Shown here piece by piece: positions 1 through 11,789 of a DNA stretch of 64,000 nt; position 1 is the stretch's first letter, and the number at the start of each line of letters is the position of its first letter. The translations under genes were made by a program, and so were the position numbers. A model generated the notes under the pieces. That model made no database searches. It saw only the letters and a list, made by a program, of their open reading frames with translations, and had not been told where the DNA came from. The DNA is from Hedera helix (lineage: Eukaryota > Streptophyta > Magnoliopsida > Apiales > Araliaceae), in contig OX359275.1 in the NCBI GenBank assembly GCA_947179155.2, positions 3,756,501 to 3,820,500 on the forward strand, read 5' to 3'.

Positions 1-1
1 T

Positions 2-2143
2 GGTGATTCGTTAGATGCATGCTTAGGTAATTTAACTCGTATGTTGGATAGATGCTTAGAGACTAATCTTGTTCTTAATTGGGAAAAATGTCATTTTATG
101 GTAGAACAGGGTATCGTCCTAGGTCATGTAGTTTCAGCTAAGGGAATAGAAGTGGATAAAGCTAAGATAGAAATTGTTGCTGCTTTACCTTACCCTGCAA
201 GTGTGCGGGAGATTCATTCTTTTCTTGGTCATGCAGGTTTCTATCAAAGATTTATGAAGGACTTCTCCAAAATAGCTATGCCGTTGTGTAAGTTGCTGCA
301 AAAAGAGGTAGAATTCCAGTTTGACGATGAGTGCAAAGGGGCGTTTGATAAATTAAAGACGTTATTGACCTCCACACCGGTGATACAGCCACCAAATTGG
401 ACTTTACCCTTCGAAATCATGTGTGACGCTAGCAACTATGCAGTAGGGGCTGTTTTGGGCCAACGAGTTGACAAAGCTGCACATGCCATCTACTATGCTT
501 CTCGGATATTGAATGCTACTCAGATTAACTATTCCACAACAGAAAAAGAATTATTATCTGTTGTTTTTGCTTTAGACAAATTTAGATCTTATCTTCTCGG
601 TACTAAAGTCATCGTTTATTCTGACCATGCAGCTCTCAGGTATCTGCTTACAAAGAAGGATTCCAAACCAAGGATCATACGATGGATCCTGCTGCTCCAA
701 GAATTTGACTTGCAAATAAAGGACAAGAAAGGAGCAGATAATTTAGTGGCAGATCACTTAAGCAGGTTGCTTAAAGATAAAGAAGCACTTCCACTACAAG
801 ATTCCTTTCCAGATGAGCATTTATTCTCCGTTGATAAGGTTGCACCCTGGTACGCAAACATTGTTAATTATTTAGTCAGCGCTTATATTCCTAGTGAGTT
901 CTCTAAAATGCAGAAAGAGAAGCTTAAGAGTGATGTGAAACGGTACGTATGGGATGATCCATACTTGTGGAAATTCTGTGCTGACCAGGTAGTTAGACGA
1001 TGCATCCCTAACTCTGAGTTTTCATCCATTTTAACTTTCTGTCATTCTTACGCTTGTGGGGGTCATTTTGGACCAAAACAAACAGCTCGTAAAATTTTAG
1101 AATGTGGTTTCTTTTGGCCTACTATTTTTAAAGATTCCTATCTATTTTGTAAATCATGCGCTAATTGTCAAAAGACCGGAAACATATCCAGTAGAAATCC
1201 AATGCCACAAACCCCTATTTTGGTTGTTGAAATTTTCGATGTTTGAGGCATTGATTTTATGGGACCATTTCCTGTCTCTTATGGTAATGTTTACATTCTT
1301 CTGGCTGTTGACTATGTTTCCAAATGGGTGGAGGCTAAAGCCACCAAGACTGACGATTCTAAAGTTGTGGCAGATTTTGTCAAATCTAACATATTTGTCA
1401 GGTTTGGAACTCCAAGGGTTATCATCAGCGATAAAGGAACGCACTTTTGCAATAAGACATTAACAGCACTGTTCAAGAAATACAATGTCATGCAAAAAGT
1501 TTCAACGGCTTACCATCCGCAGAGCAATGGCCAAGCAGAGGTCTCAAACCGTGAGGTCAAGTCCGTTTTGGAGAAAGTCGTTCAGCCTAACAGAAAAGAT
1601 TGGAGTCTGAAACTAGAAGATGCATTATGGGCCTATCGCACTGCATACAAAACTCCTATCGTAATGTCACCGTATCGGATCGTCTTCGAAAAGCCATGTC
1701 ATCTACCAGTCGAACTAGAACATAAGGCTTTTTGGGCCATTAAACAATGCAACTGGAGCATGACTGAAGTTGACGAGCATAGAAAATTACAATTACAAGA
1801 ATTAGAAGAACTACGCAATGAGGCTTATGAAAGCTCCAAATTGTACAAGGAAAAGACAAAAGCGTTTCATGATAAGCAGATTTTGAGAAAAACGTTTGTA
1901 CTTGGTCAGAAAGTCCTTTTGTATAATTCCCGTTTGAAACTGTTTCCAGGAAAGCTGCGTTCTCGGTGGGAATGGCCCTTTGAGATTGTTCACATTTCCT
2001 CTCATGGTGCGATTGAGATTAACAACCCACGCACGAGAAGAATATTTAAGGTGAACGGTCATCGGCTTAAACCGTTCTATGAAGGATATCAAGTGGAGGA
2101 CGTCGACGTCGTCGAATTGTTGGACCCCGTTTATCACACATGA
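2..2143 (+). pseudogene. Athila-type Ty3/gypsy pol, 3' part (RT end, RNase H, integrase)
   Basis: The reading frame is open from the window edge and is cut by one in-frame TGA at 1244-1246, where relatives have Trp (FDV-W-GIDFMGPF). Visible in order: the reverse transcriptase end (NWEKCHFMV, LGHVVS); RNase H with its acidic residues in CDASNYAVG, TTEKELLSV, YSDHAALRY and VADHLSRL; the integrase zinc finger (HSYACGGHFG then CKSCANCQ); and the integrase core D-D-E in IDFMGP, ISDKGTHF and YHPQSNGQAE. The wording of these motifs is that of the Athila/Tat branch, which lacks a chromodomain. The product would copy and integrate the element. The 5' half lies outside the window. With the premature stop and missing start it is a partial pseudogene here. 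Confidence 0.93.
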
Positions 2144-3322
2144 GTAGCAACATGTCGAGCGAACGACATTAAACAAACACGTTTTTCGGGAGGCAACCCG
2201 ACTTTAAATTAGTCATTTCATGCATCTTTCAATTTCTACGTCTTTTAGTTAAACTTGAGTTACCTTAGGATTTCAAAGTTGTTGATTTTATTTAGCTTAG
2301 GATATATTTCGCCATGTTAGCCATTCTAATCGTTGGGAATTTTTATTTCATTTTAGGTAATGGTGAAATACATTGCACAGACAAACAACGGAAATATAAA
2401 AGGAAAGAATCAAATTTTCAGCAACAGAGTGCATGGCCCCGACCGGCTTTAAGCCCAGGAAGTCACGGCCCCGGTTAGAAGCTCGCAGCCAAAGCTGGCC
2501 CCGGCCATCCTGTTGCCTAGAAATTCACCGCCCCGGCCGGATACTCTCAGTCAAATCTGGCCCCGGCCAGATTTATAGAACAAATCCACGGCCCTGACCG
2601 TGCACGGATAAATCAAATTTTTTTTTAGACCCACGGTCCAGTCGCGATTGGGTCACATTTTTAACTAGGGTCCAGTCCCCAAACATAAACACTCCCAGCC
2701 GAGCATACCCCAAACACATCCCAGCCGAGACCCAACCCTTACGACCTCTCATTCGCGACTAACCTCCCCACACAAATCCTTCTAGCCAAGACTCTCTCTC
2801 TCCCTCTCATCAGACTCCATCTCCCATCCGACTTCTTCTTCTCCTTTTGCACATCTCCTTACCGATTACGCTACTACACACCCCCTCCATATACTACACA
2901 GGGTTAGATTCTGCCACGAAGGGGGTCGATTCAGTCAAGGGAGAGTTAGTTCCACTCTGCCATAGCAGGCCTCCAATTTGGGACACGAAAGTTCGTTGCC
3001 TACTGCTTCAGGTACGACTTTGGTTTCCCGTTCGGTTTTTATTTCCTTTAAGTGTTGTCTTTTGGAAACCCAGTTGGTTTGTGTTGGCCAACTGGAGGAG
3101 TTTGGGGGAGTTGGGTGTTCGTGTAGTATGTGACGGAGAGCTTGCAGTGGTGCAATCGTTAGACCTCGCGGGTATGCTTTGAGTTTGGGGGAGAAAAAGA
3201 GTACCCACCAAGTGTTTGTTTTATTGCCTCAACGATACCACTTGTCCGTTTTCCGATAGTTGGATTGTTAGGCTTGTGCTCCATATTCTTGGTAGGATAT
3301 TGAGAGTTGGGGGCTTGCAATT
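2144..3322 (+). other. Athila spacer between pol and the 3' ORF
   Basis: No credible coding sequence. The first 300 bases are an ordinary AT-rich trailer. From about 2420 to 2640 there is a GC-rich iterated stretch (listed separately), then a C-rich stretch with CTCTCTCTCTCCC near 2795. Such long untranslated spacers before a second ORF are usual in Athila elements. Short open frames here have no recognisable similarity. Confidence 0.6.
2420..2640 (+). repeat. GC-rich iterated palindromic stretch (GGCCCCGGCC type)
   Basis: At least five variants of a GGCCCCGGCC word spaced about 35-50 bases apart in otherwise AT-rich DNA; one is the near-perfect inverted repeat CTGGCCCCGGCCAG. The complementary word (TGGCCGGGGCCA) recurs in the 3' LTR near 5900, so both parts of the element carry it. 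Confidence 0.7.
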
Positions 3323-4492
3323 GTGTTCAATATGCCACCAAAACGACAACGAGGTGAAAGTTCCGCACCGCCCTCCCGTGCTTTTGATAAGAAAAAGTTT
3401 GTTAGTGCCGAGGCGGCGGACAAATTTGATCTTTATTTAATGGGTAAAGCTCTAACTCCTGAGCGCGGTCTTCGTCCCGAGGAGCTCGTTGATGGCGATA
3501 TGGCTTGTATGATAATGGAGCGTGGTTGGGACTTGTTCACCGATTAACCAGATCCTGCAGTGATATCAATTGTAAAGGAATTTTATGCGAATGCTGAGGA
3601 TACATCGCGTTGTTCTGTTATGATTAGGGGCAAGTTGGTCTCTTTTAGTGGCGCCGTGATTAATGAATTTTATAACTTAAGGTCGCCCGTCTTTTGCCAA
3701 TATGCGAAGTTTGTTCTCGAGAATCCAAATTACGACACGATCATACGCGAATTGTGCAAGCCTGGGACCGTTTGGACAACTAGAGGCACTCAAGGTTCTA
3801 GGATATTCCCCTTTAATTATTTAAGCCATTATGGCAAAATCTGGTATGCCTTTATCTGTGCCAAGTTTATGCCGTCTACGCACGTCAGTGATGTAACGAA
3901 AGAACGGACAGTACTGTTGTATGCTATTGTGCCGGGCAAACAGATTAATGTGGGCGATGTGATTGAGGCGTCAATTAGGAAGAATCTGCGCGGTCCTACT
4001 CAGGCTGGTTTGCCACATCCCTTGCTCATTTGTGGTTTATGTAGGCGAGCAGGAGTTAAATGGGGAACCGATGAGTCCTTGCAGCAGCCGTTAATTTTGT
4101 TGGATCACGGCTTGATTGCGCACTATAAAGTCTGGGATGGAGGTGAATCGCATCCCCGTGGGTTAGGTTTTATTATCCACAACGACCCTGTTGCTGAAAC
4201 TGGTGAACCATCTACTTCTGGCGTTCAACGCAAGGCCAAATTCAGCTCTCAGCTCCGGAATTTACAGTTGTGGGTCGATAATCGGATGGGCCACTTAGAA
4301 AGACAGAATGCACGACTTGTTGAACGACAAGCTCATATGTTTGATTCTCAGACTAATTTTAACATGGCTTTGACTGAGATGTTCGCGAGGATGAATCCGA
4401 CGGCTGATCCTGTTCCTTTCCCTAAGCCACAGCCATTGCCGGTGTACCCACCTCCTGATGACCATGACGAGGAGGTCGAGCACGATGATTGA
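3323..4492 (+). pseudogene. Athila 3' ORF (putative plant transposon protein type)
   Basis: The frame starts MPPKRQRGESS and is interrupted once, by TAA at 3545-3547, giving 74 then 310 residues in the same frame. It follows pol, in the position where Athila elements carry an extra, sometimes called env-like, ORF. The body (FDLYLMGKAL, GKLVSFSGAVINEFYNL, VLLYAIVPGKQINVGDVI) has the look of the putative plant transposon protein domain found in such ORFs. The C-terminal part is rich in Gln and Arg (residues about 290-340, possible coiled coil) and ends in a Pro-rich then acidic tail. I see no signal peptide or clear membrane segment, so an envelope role is not supported. Function unknown. Confidence 0.8.
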
Positions 4493-5720
4493 CCTATCAG
4501 GGGAGTTCTCTTGTTCTTATTTCTTTTCTTCTTTATTTCTTTAACAATGAGGACATTGTCTGCTTTGAGTTTGGGGGTGGAAAATAGTCTAGTCTGCATA
4601 TATATAGTAGTTTTAGGACATTGTTTAGTTGTTTAAGCATATCTCAGTTTAAGAACAAAAAGAAAAAAAATTAAAAAATTAAAAAATTCACAAAAATATT
4701 TTTCTTTTTATATTTAGTGTTAATTAGTTTGTTGCATGCGTGTAGGATCATATTTCATTGCATAGCTTGAGCGATAATTGATGCATGAAATTTAATGATG
4801 GCCGATGATAAAAATCTGATGAATTTTGTAATGATTTTAAGTAAAATGGATAAGTACTGCTAAGTTGGAAATTCTAATTATTTGCTAGTTTTATTGAACT
4901 CGAGACGCTTAATTTTTCATTGCACATTCGATATATTAAGTCAGTTGAGTTTTGGTTCAATTTAATGGATTAGATGCTAATTAAAGATAGTGATGACCTC
5001 TATACTGTGTTGGATCGTATGATATAAAGGGTGACATACATAATTGCTTCGATGTCTGTCTTAAATGTGAAAAAAAAAAACAAAAATAAATAAAGAAAAG
5101 TAGACAGCTATGAGCAGAACCTTAGCTAGTCTATTTTTGTGGCCTCTATTGCTCAAACAAGTAAGCCCTTAAGAGTGTCTCTACACTCAGTGCCCTAAAG
5201 CCAACTGGTTTGAGAGTCACTGGTGGAAAGTTCGCTAAATGGGTAATTTTGAAAAGCCTAAAGAAAATGGACATTGCATACGCTAAGTTAATATTACACG
5301 AGATGGAGCGTAAAACGCACTCGTAAAGTGAAAAAAATTGAAGAAAAAAATGGAAAAAATGTGAAGACAAGTATAGAGGGGATTAAAATTCTGAGGTGTT
5401 ATCTTTTATTTGTCATATTGGTTCATGAGTTGTATCAGAATTTTGATTGAGTTGATATATTGAATTCACACACACACAAGGGTTAATAGTGAATGAAATT
5501 GGTGATATGTTAGATTTTTGATTATGCATGAATTTGAAATTTTGCTGAATTATTACTTAAGGATCTTTGAGGCTGGATTTTCATGAATTATGTTAATTTA
5601 TTGCTCAAGACATTAGTTGGACATGCATATGCATTCATGTAGTTAGTATAATTAATATAGTTGTTCTTCTTGTTGGTGTTTTTGCTTGAGGACAAGCAAA
5701 GTCTTAAGTTTGGGGGTATT
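4493..5720 (+). other. Athila 3' untranslated region with polypurine tract
   Basis: AT-rich non-coding DNA between the 3' ORF and the LTR. The words TTTGAGTTTGGGGGTGG (about 4563) and AAGTTTGGGGGT (5707-5717) are G-rich; the second directly precedes the LTR and is the likely plus-strand primer (polypurine tract). Nothing else recognisable. Confidence 0.7.
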
Positions 5721-6934
5721 TGATGAGTGTAGTTTATACTTACGAATCGAATGTTCTTGGGCTTAATAAATTGCTATCATTGAGTATTTTTGTTTGCATT
5801 TTACTTGTTTTTATGTTTATATTGCAGAAAATAGCTTTAGAGGGTCAAAACGGTAAAAACAGAGCTTAATGACAATTTTGTAAATTGTGAACAATAACTG
5901 TGGCCGGGGCCAGATTTTACAGTGTAATCCGCGGCTGGGGCCGTGGTCGGCAGATTTGAAATAAAAGATCCGTGCGTTTCCAGAAGTTGAGCAAAAGAAG
6001 AATTGTAATGTTGCTGCGAGTTAGGAGCTTTTAGGAGAGTTATTAGAGATATAAATAGATGAGATTAAGTTGATTTTAACACAACTTAGAGAGGAAGATT
6101 TTCATTGAAGATTAATTGGCGTTTTTGACTATGTCAGGCTAAGTTCTTTCTTTTCAGTTCTAAGGGATGTTGAATCTTATTTATTATTTATGAATTAATT
6201 GAGTTATTAGTATTTCTTCCTTCATCTGTGGAGTTTATTCTTGATGATCTATTAGAATTGCTTAATGATAATTGGTTTGATTAATTTGATAAGGGCCCAT
6301 TGAATTGATTTGATTATTATCATATGCTAGATTAAGGTATAATATTAAGCAAACGATGTTATATCTGATCATAAGTAGCGAATAGTGATATTTGATTGTG
6401 GTCAAGCTTTTGAATATTGCTATGATATCAAGAAGACAGGTTAAATAATCTGCGATTGTACGATTATTGCTTGGAATAACCTAATTCCCTAATTCTTAAT
6501 GCTTTTGTTATATTAAATCCAGACTGATAGTTTTAGGTTGTATGATAATTAGGGTCTAGTGGGGGCGATTGTCACATTAGATTTAAAACCAAAGGGGAAT
6601 TTCGAGTAACGCGGACTGTGGTTACCTAGGGTTATTAATTTCATTGAAGGAAGGATATTAATTGGCTTAATTATATCATAGTTATGAAAAGATGATACTG
6701 AACTGAAGAACTGAAGTTTGCAAATCATTGGATAATTTTAATTAATATTTCTTGTTTTCTAGTGTAAGCATAGTTTCAAAAGTCCCCTTTTATTATTACT
6801 TGTTATTTACTGTTAGAAGCATTCAGATAAATTATAAATAATACACTTCTCGTGGGTTCGACTCTTGCTTGTCATTATACCAATTTTATGTTGATAGAGT
6901 GAAAGTAAGGAATAATTTTGGAGTGATAACGACA
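5721..6934 (+). repeat. Athila-type 3' LTR
   Basis: Starts TGATGAGTGTAG directly after the polypurine tract and probably ends GATAACGACA at 6934, about 1.2 kb. It contains a CTCGTGGGTTCGAC word near 6850 that is typical just before the end of Athila LTRs, and a GC-rich palindromic patch (TGGCCGGGGCCA, then GGCTGGGGCCG) at 5890-5950. The right end is inferred from where unrelated LTR sequence begins. The matching 5' LTR is outside the window, so target duplication and age cannot be tested. Confidence 0.72.
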
Positions 6935-7064
6935 GCTTCCAGTAAGGAACCAATATGTATTATTCCGCTAAATTTAAATGCAACGTATGTATTTAATTAC
7001 TAGTAATGTATTGATCAGTGAGAACCAAAGTCGAGGCTATGGAAACCGGATTTGTGGTCGTCAC
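6935..7064 (+). repeat. Tail of an older Tekay-type LTR
   Basis: The stretch AAGGAACC...TGTATTATTCCGC...GGTCGTCAC matches the last ~130 bases of the LTRs ending at 25079 and 44118. Its final base lies at 18728, across the LARD-like insertion. Only the tail is present; the Athila element adjoins it on the left. Confidence 0.75.
7060..7064 (+). repeat. Target site duplication GTCAC, left copy
   Basis: GTCAC directly precedes the LTR start TGTAATATCC and recurs at 18723-18727 after the LTR end. Five bases is the usual Ty3/gypsy duplication length. Confidence 0.9.
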
Positions 7065-8392
7065 TGTAATATCCCAGATAATTTCAAGATTTTAAATAAT
7101 ATCTTAATTGATTTTATTAAAGGTTATGGTTTAAAACCTAGAGTTTGAAAAGTGAGATTTGTAGAATTTGGGTGAACATTTTTTTTAACATAATGTATTT
7201 GTTAGAAATTAAATGTGAGAATATTGTAATGATGCATATAGAGAATTTATTAAAGAAATAAATTCATTTGAGAAGTGAAGACGGTTATAAGGATATATAT
7301 ACATAGTTATATATTCCTAGAGTTGTGCTTGTTAGCCAAATACGAAGAGGAGTAAATTTAATACTCAATTAAACTAATAAATTAATTAGTTTAAATATAA
7401 AACCATGAAATATAATTAATTAGGTTAATTATATTGGTTATGAGTTAAAGTTATATAAAAACTAGAATGTTTGTCTAGAATGACAATAATTAAGAAGTTA
7501 ATTAATTAAGTAATTAACTTAATTATTAAATTATGGTATAGAGCCCAATATTGATTTAACTGACTAGCTCAATGAAATGGTGTAGCAAGCCCAATGGAGA
7601 TGTAGAGAAGCCCAATGGTGGGATTTAATTTCCAAGCTCAATGAATTAATTACGGTAGCCCAACTTAGAGTTTAATTGTTTTAATTGTTGGGAGCCCTAA
7701 AGGAATTAATCTAGTAGATTAAATTTAAGAAAATTAAAGTGTGAATTGGATTATATAATTTGTCCGAGGAAGGTATTGAATTAAGTTTAATAAAGGAAGT
7801 CCGATTAATGGATTTATTAAATTAACGGACTAACCTAAGATTTTTGGGAGGAACCCTAATTAAATATTTAATTAATATTGAATATGGCAAGTCCAATTTG
7901 ATTACATAAATTAAATTTAATTTGATTATTAAATTGTTCCTTAATTATTTAAACAAGCCAATTCATTAAATTAAGTGACGGACTTGTGGAAAATTATATA
8001 TGATTGGGTATTTTATTAATCTAGCCCAATATTTTAATTAATTGGGAGCCTAGTAAATTAATTTAGTAGCCCAACATTTCAATGGATCAAAGGAGTATCC
8101 ATGGCCCAAATGATTAAATTCCAAAGCCCAAATATTGACCCATTGATAAATTAGCTTCTAGAAGGTTATTTTCTCCAATTAGGTAATAAAAATAAATGAA
8201 ATTTGGTCAATTTATGGGGCATGACTGGTGGATTTGATGGTGGAGTGCTTGGACTCCAAAATTTTATTAATTTGAATTGTTGACATAGAGTATGGAACAC
8301 TCAAGGCTTTGTGCTAGCAATTTGGAAAATGGTTGACATCCATTATATAGATATATGTGTTATATGTATAAATCTATACTACTATAAATAGC

Positions 8393-8400
8393 ATATCAAG
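8393..8400 (+). promoter_or_regulatory. TATA box of the LARD-like 5' LTR
   Basis: TATAAATA followed by GCATATCAAGTC. The paralogous LTRs have a TATA box at the same place, followed by a purine-rich leader with AGAGAG words. It implies transcription starts about 8425, so the palindromic cassette and hairpin array downstream are transcribed. Confidence 0.6.
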
Positions 8401-9216
8401 TCTTCATTTGTGAGGGTTCCAAAAATATTGCTAGAGAGCTTTTATTATGTGTTAGTAAATTCTAGAGAGTTAACTCGGTGAGTTAAAGAAAAAGGGTAGT
8501 GAGTTAGTGAGTTCTTTAGTGAGTTACTACCGAGTCAAGTGAGCCAAGTCTAATTCTTCAAGAGGAGTGTGCTTGGATGTCATCTAACTCCATCATCTAT
8601 CTTTGGAAGGAGAGAAAAGTAGCTCACAAGTCTAAAAGGTATAACACTAACCCTAAACCCTAGTTTTGAAGTTCATTATATTTTATATTGAATATTTATG
8701 GTAGAAAAGTTATTCTCAAGCTCTAAAGGTTTAGATCCATGCTAGATTGGTAGATCTAGGGTTACATGGGTGTAACATGAATATTTATGGGTGTTGGTGT
8801 TGAAAGGTTGAAAACGATATTTACCGACGGAACCTTAAACGAACGTGTGATTCGGAGCTTTATATTTTGAAACCTAAAAGTTAGGTATGAGATTTTCTTC
8901 TTTGATATGGTAAATATATAAGTTAAGAACAAAACCTAGTTGGTATAATGTTCATGTGAGTTGTTATGGTTAAGATATGATTTTTAAAAACCAAGGATTG
9001 TGAAGTTAGTTTTCACTTTTCTCTTGTGAGCAATTTTAAGCATAGATCCATTTGGAATTTGGATTTGTGATATAAAGAGAAGTTGTAGAGGGGGAAATTC
9101 TAATGAGAATGGACTCAAGAATCACCCCAAAATGTTTTAAAATGAAGAAGTTATGCAAGATTTAATCAAAGGAGCAAAAGTTGAAAAATCAGAAAATGGC
9201 AATTCTGCAGTTTCTG

Positions 9217-9345
9217 CAAGAGGAGGGCCGGGGCCCTTGTTTCCTTTGTAAAAGGAGGGCCGGGGCCCTTGGTCACTGTTCACGGCCAGTGAGTTTTCCG
9301 TTCCGGGTCGGGTCGGGCCATTCGGGTCGGGTCGGTTTGGGTCTT
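9217..9345 (+). repeat. GC-rich palindromic cassette and GGGTC repeats, 5' LTR
   Basis: Two copies of AGGGCCGGGGCCCTTG about 35 bases apart, then GGGTC/GGGCC repeats at 9305-9342 that fit a G-quadruplex pattern on the sense strand (five GGG runs with 2-6 base spacers). Strongly GC-rich against an AT-rich background. An identical copy lies at 16165-16293. Confidence 0.75.
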
Positions 9346-9708
9346 TTAAGTCCAAAATTGATAAAATTGCTTAAAAATTAATATAATTAATTTGGGACCC
9401 AACTTTAATAATTATTTATTATTTATAATAAATAATAAATAAAGTAAATAAAAGCTATTATTATAATTAATTATTATTTAAAGGATATTAAATGGTAATT
9501 AAAGAAAGATGAAGTTAATAAGGTAATTATTTATTATTTTAATAAATAAGGATAATTAGTTAATTATTATTTAAATGATATTAAATAATAATTAAAGGGA
9601 GATAAAGTGAATAAAATGATCATTTGTTATTTAATGAATATTAAATAATAAATGAGATTAATTAACTAAGAGATTATTATTTAAATAATCATTAAAGGAT
9701 TTGAGGAT

Positions 9709-10637
9709 TGTTAAAATATTATTAAATGGTTAATAATATTAATAAGTGATTAAAATATTATTAAAAGGATAATAATATTAATAAGTGATTAAAATATTAT
9801 TAAATGGTTAATAATATTAGTAAGTGATTAAAATGTTATTAAATGATTAATAATATTAATAAGTGAGTAAAATATTATTAAATGGTTAATAATATTAATA
9901 AGTGATTAAAATATTATTAAATGGTTAATAATATTAATAAGTTGTTAAAATATTATTAAATGGTTAATAATATTAATAAGTGATTAAAATATTATTAAAT
10001 GATTAATAATATTAATAAGTGATTAAAATATTATTAAATGGTTAATAATATTAATAAGTTGTTAAAATGTTATTAAATGATTAATAATATTAATAAGTGA
10101 GTAAAATATTATTAAATGGTTAATAATATTAATAAGTGATTAAAATATTATTAAATGGTTAATAATATTAATAAGTTGTTAAAATATTATTAAATGGTTA
10201 ATAATATTAATAAGTGATTAAAATATTATTAAATGATTAATAATATTAATAAGTGATTAAAATATTATTAAATGGTTAATAATATTAATAAATTGTTAAA
10301 ATGTTATTAAATGGTTAATAATATTAATAAGTGATTAAAATATTATTAAATGGTTAATAATATTAATAAGTGATTAAAATATTATTAAATGGTTAATAAT
10401 ATTAGTAAGTGATTAAAATATTATTAAATGATTAATAATATTAATAAGTGAGTAAAATATTATTAAATGGTTAATAATATTAATAAGTGATTAAAATATT
10501 ATTAAATGATTAATAATATTAATAAGTGGTTAAAATATTATTAAATAGTTAATAATATTAATAAGTGATTAAAATATTATTAAATTGTTAATAATATTAA
10601 TAAGTGATTAAAATATTATTAAAGGGTTAATAATATT
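9709..10637 (+). repeat. 39-bp tandem hairpin array, 5' LTR (about 24 units)
   Basis: Head-to-tail 39-bp units. Each contains AATATTATTAA, a 4-base spacer (ATGG or ATGA) and TTAATAATATT, a perfect 11-bp inverted repeat. Units differ by a few substitutions (GTGATT, GTTGTT, GTGAGT spacers), and blocks of variants recur in order, suggesting segmental expansion. Confidence 0.9.
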
Positions 10638-11776
10638 TGATTGTAGTTATATATTATCAAAGGTAGAAAATATTTTGAGATATTTGGTACATTGCTAAAT
10701 GTCCAAATCATTAAGTTGCGTAAAGAAGAAAGTTTAATTGAATTAAACTAAGGTAAGAGTCCATTGGTGATTAAATATTAGACAACTTATAAAATATAAG
10801 TTGTATGAAGAACGCAAGGTATTGGTGAAAGATGGTTAAGCGTACCCGATATGTCCAACTAGGTTTGGGCTAGGGGTTTTGTCCGGAACTTAAGGGTTCG
10901 TTTGTCGGACATCTTAAGAGTTAATAATTTAAAGTTAGAGTCTTATATAAAGGCTAAGTAATAGTCATTATATCTAATGATTATTTCAATTTCCTATATA
11001 AATTGTAGGTTGAACGCAAGACGCAAATAAGCGTAACTGGTAGAAGCGAACCAGGCAAGTTTTTCAGAACTTGCTCCTATGTGCATTAAAATGCTACAAT
11101 TTGTTGTTATATTATTAACATGAAGATATTTTGATGATATTTGTGATATATGAATAATATGAGATATGGTTACATGTGAAATATGTACCGATATGAAGCA
11201 TGATTTGCTAGATGCTAGTTGTTTATTGTATGTGATGCATAAGAAGTATGAACCATTCATAAAATGAAATGCATGATGTAAGAATAAAATGTAGAGCATG
11301 TATAATATGTGAAGCATGTAATGTGTTATGTGTAACTGTTGAACTTGCTGAGCCGTCGTGCTCACTCTTGCCTAAACCAACATTTTCAGATAAGGCTAGT
11401 TACCTGAAGTTCTCGATAAAGAACAAGGAACAGGAAAACATATTACTTCCATTGAAGATCTAAATATCTATTATAGATATCAGTCCGAATTGGACAGGTA
11501 AATGATTGCGTAGCATAAGATATTGTTGGTACGTTATATGAGTGTTAAATACTCAAGTTGATTGTAATAGAATGTCGTATCAGGTATGATATTAAGACAT
11601 ACTAGGAATGTATAAAGATTTCGATTCTGGAATAGAAAGAGATGTTGTAAAATTGTAAATAAATGGTTATTTACCAATTATAATATTGTTATAATTCTTA
11701 AACAATAAGGAAAATGTTGTACCTGTGTTGAACCGAGTCCGAGGTTCGAGGGACCCGGATTCGGGGTCGTCACAAG

Positions 11777-11789
11777 TTGGTATCAGAGC
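11777..11789 (+). promoter_or_regulatory. Primer-binding site, initiator tRNA-Met type
   Basis: TTGGTATCAGAGC two bases after the LTR end. The complement of the 3' end of plant initiator tRNA-Met is TGGTATCAGAGC, the usual minus-strand primer site in this group of elements. Confidence 0.92.

Larger units (their letters stand above)
7065..11774 (+). repeat. 5' LTR of the LARD-like element
   Basis: Begins TGTAATATCCCAG and ends GGGTCGTCACA. Order inside: AT-rich upstream part with many GCCCAAT words; TATA box at 8393; GC-rich palindromic cassette (9217-9290); GGGTC repeats (9305-9342); 39-bp hairpin array (9709-10637); and a 1.1-kb tail. Open frames in it, including ones around 9137-9381 and 10994-11463, recur exactly in the other LTR only because the LTRs are copies; none looks like a protein. 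Confidence 0.92.

Noticed and set aside
3560..4492. Retroviral envelope gene in the Athila element
   Set aside because: No signal peptide, cleavage site or membrane segment is visible; it fits the plant transposon protein type instead.
8648..8663. Telomere-like CTAACCCTAAACCCTAG
   Set aside because: About two units only, inside an LTR and copied in the other LTR; not an interstitial telomere array.
9137..9381. Open frames repeated exactly at 16085-16329, suggesting a conserved gene
   Set aside because: The exact repeat is due to the LTR pair; the frames overlap on opposite strands across the GC-rich cassette and resemble no protein.
9709..10637. Regular repeat-spacer look that could suggest a CRISPR array
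   Set aside because: It is a simple 39-bp AT-rich tandem array inside a plant LTR, without unique spacers or cas genes.
10994..11463. Open frames of 123 and 64 codons repeated at 17942-18411
   Set aside because: Again LTR copies; composition is that of translated AT-rich DNA with no domain.
11777..11789. tRNA-like word TTGGTATCAGAGC
   Set aside because: Only the 12-13 bases complementary to the tRNA 3' end are present; it is a primer-binding site, not a tRNA gene.
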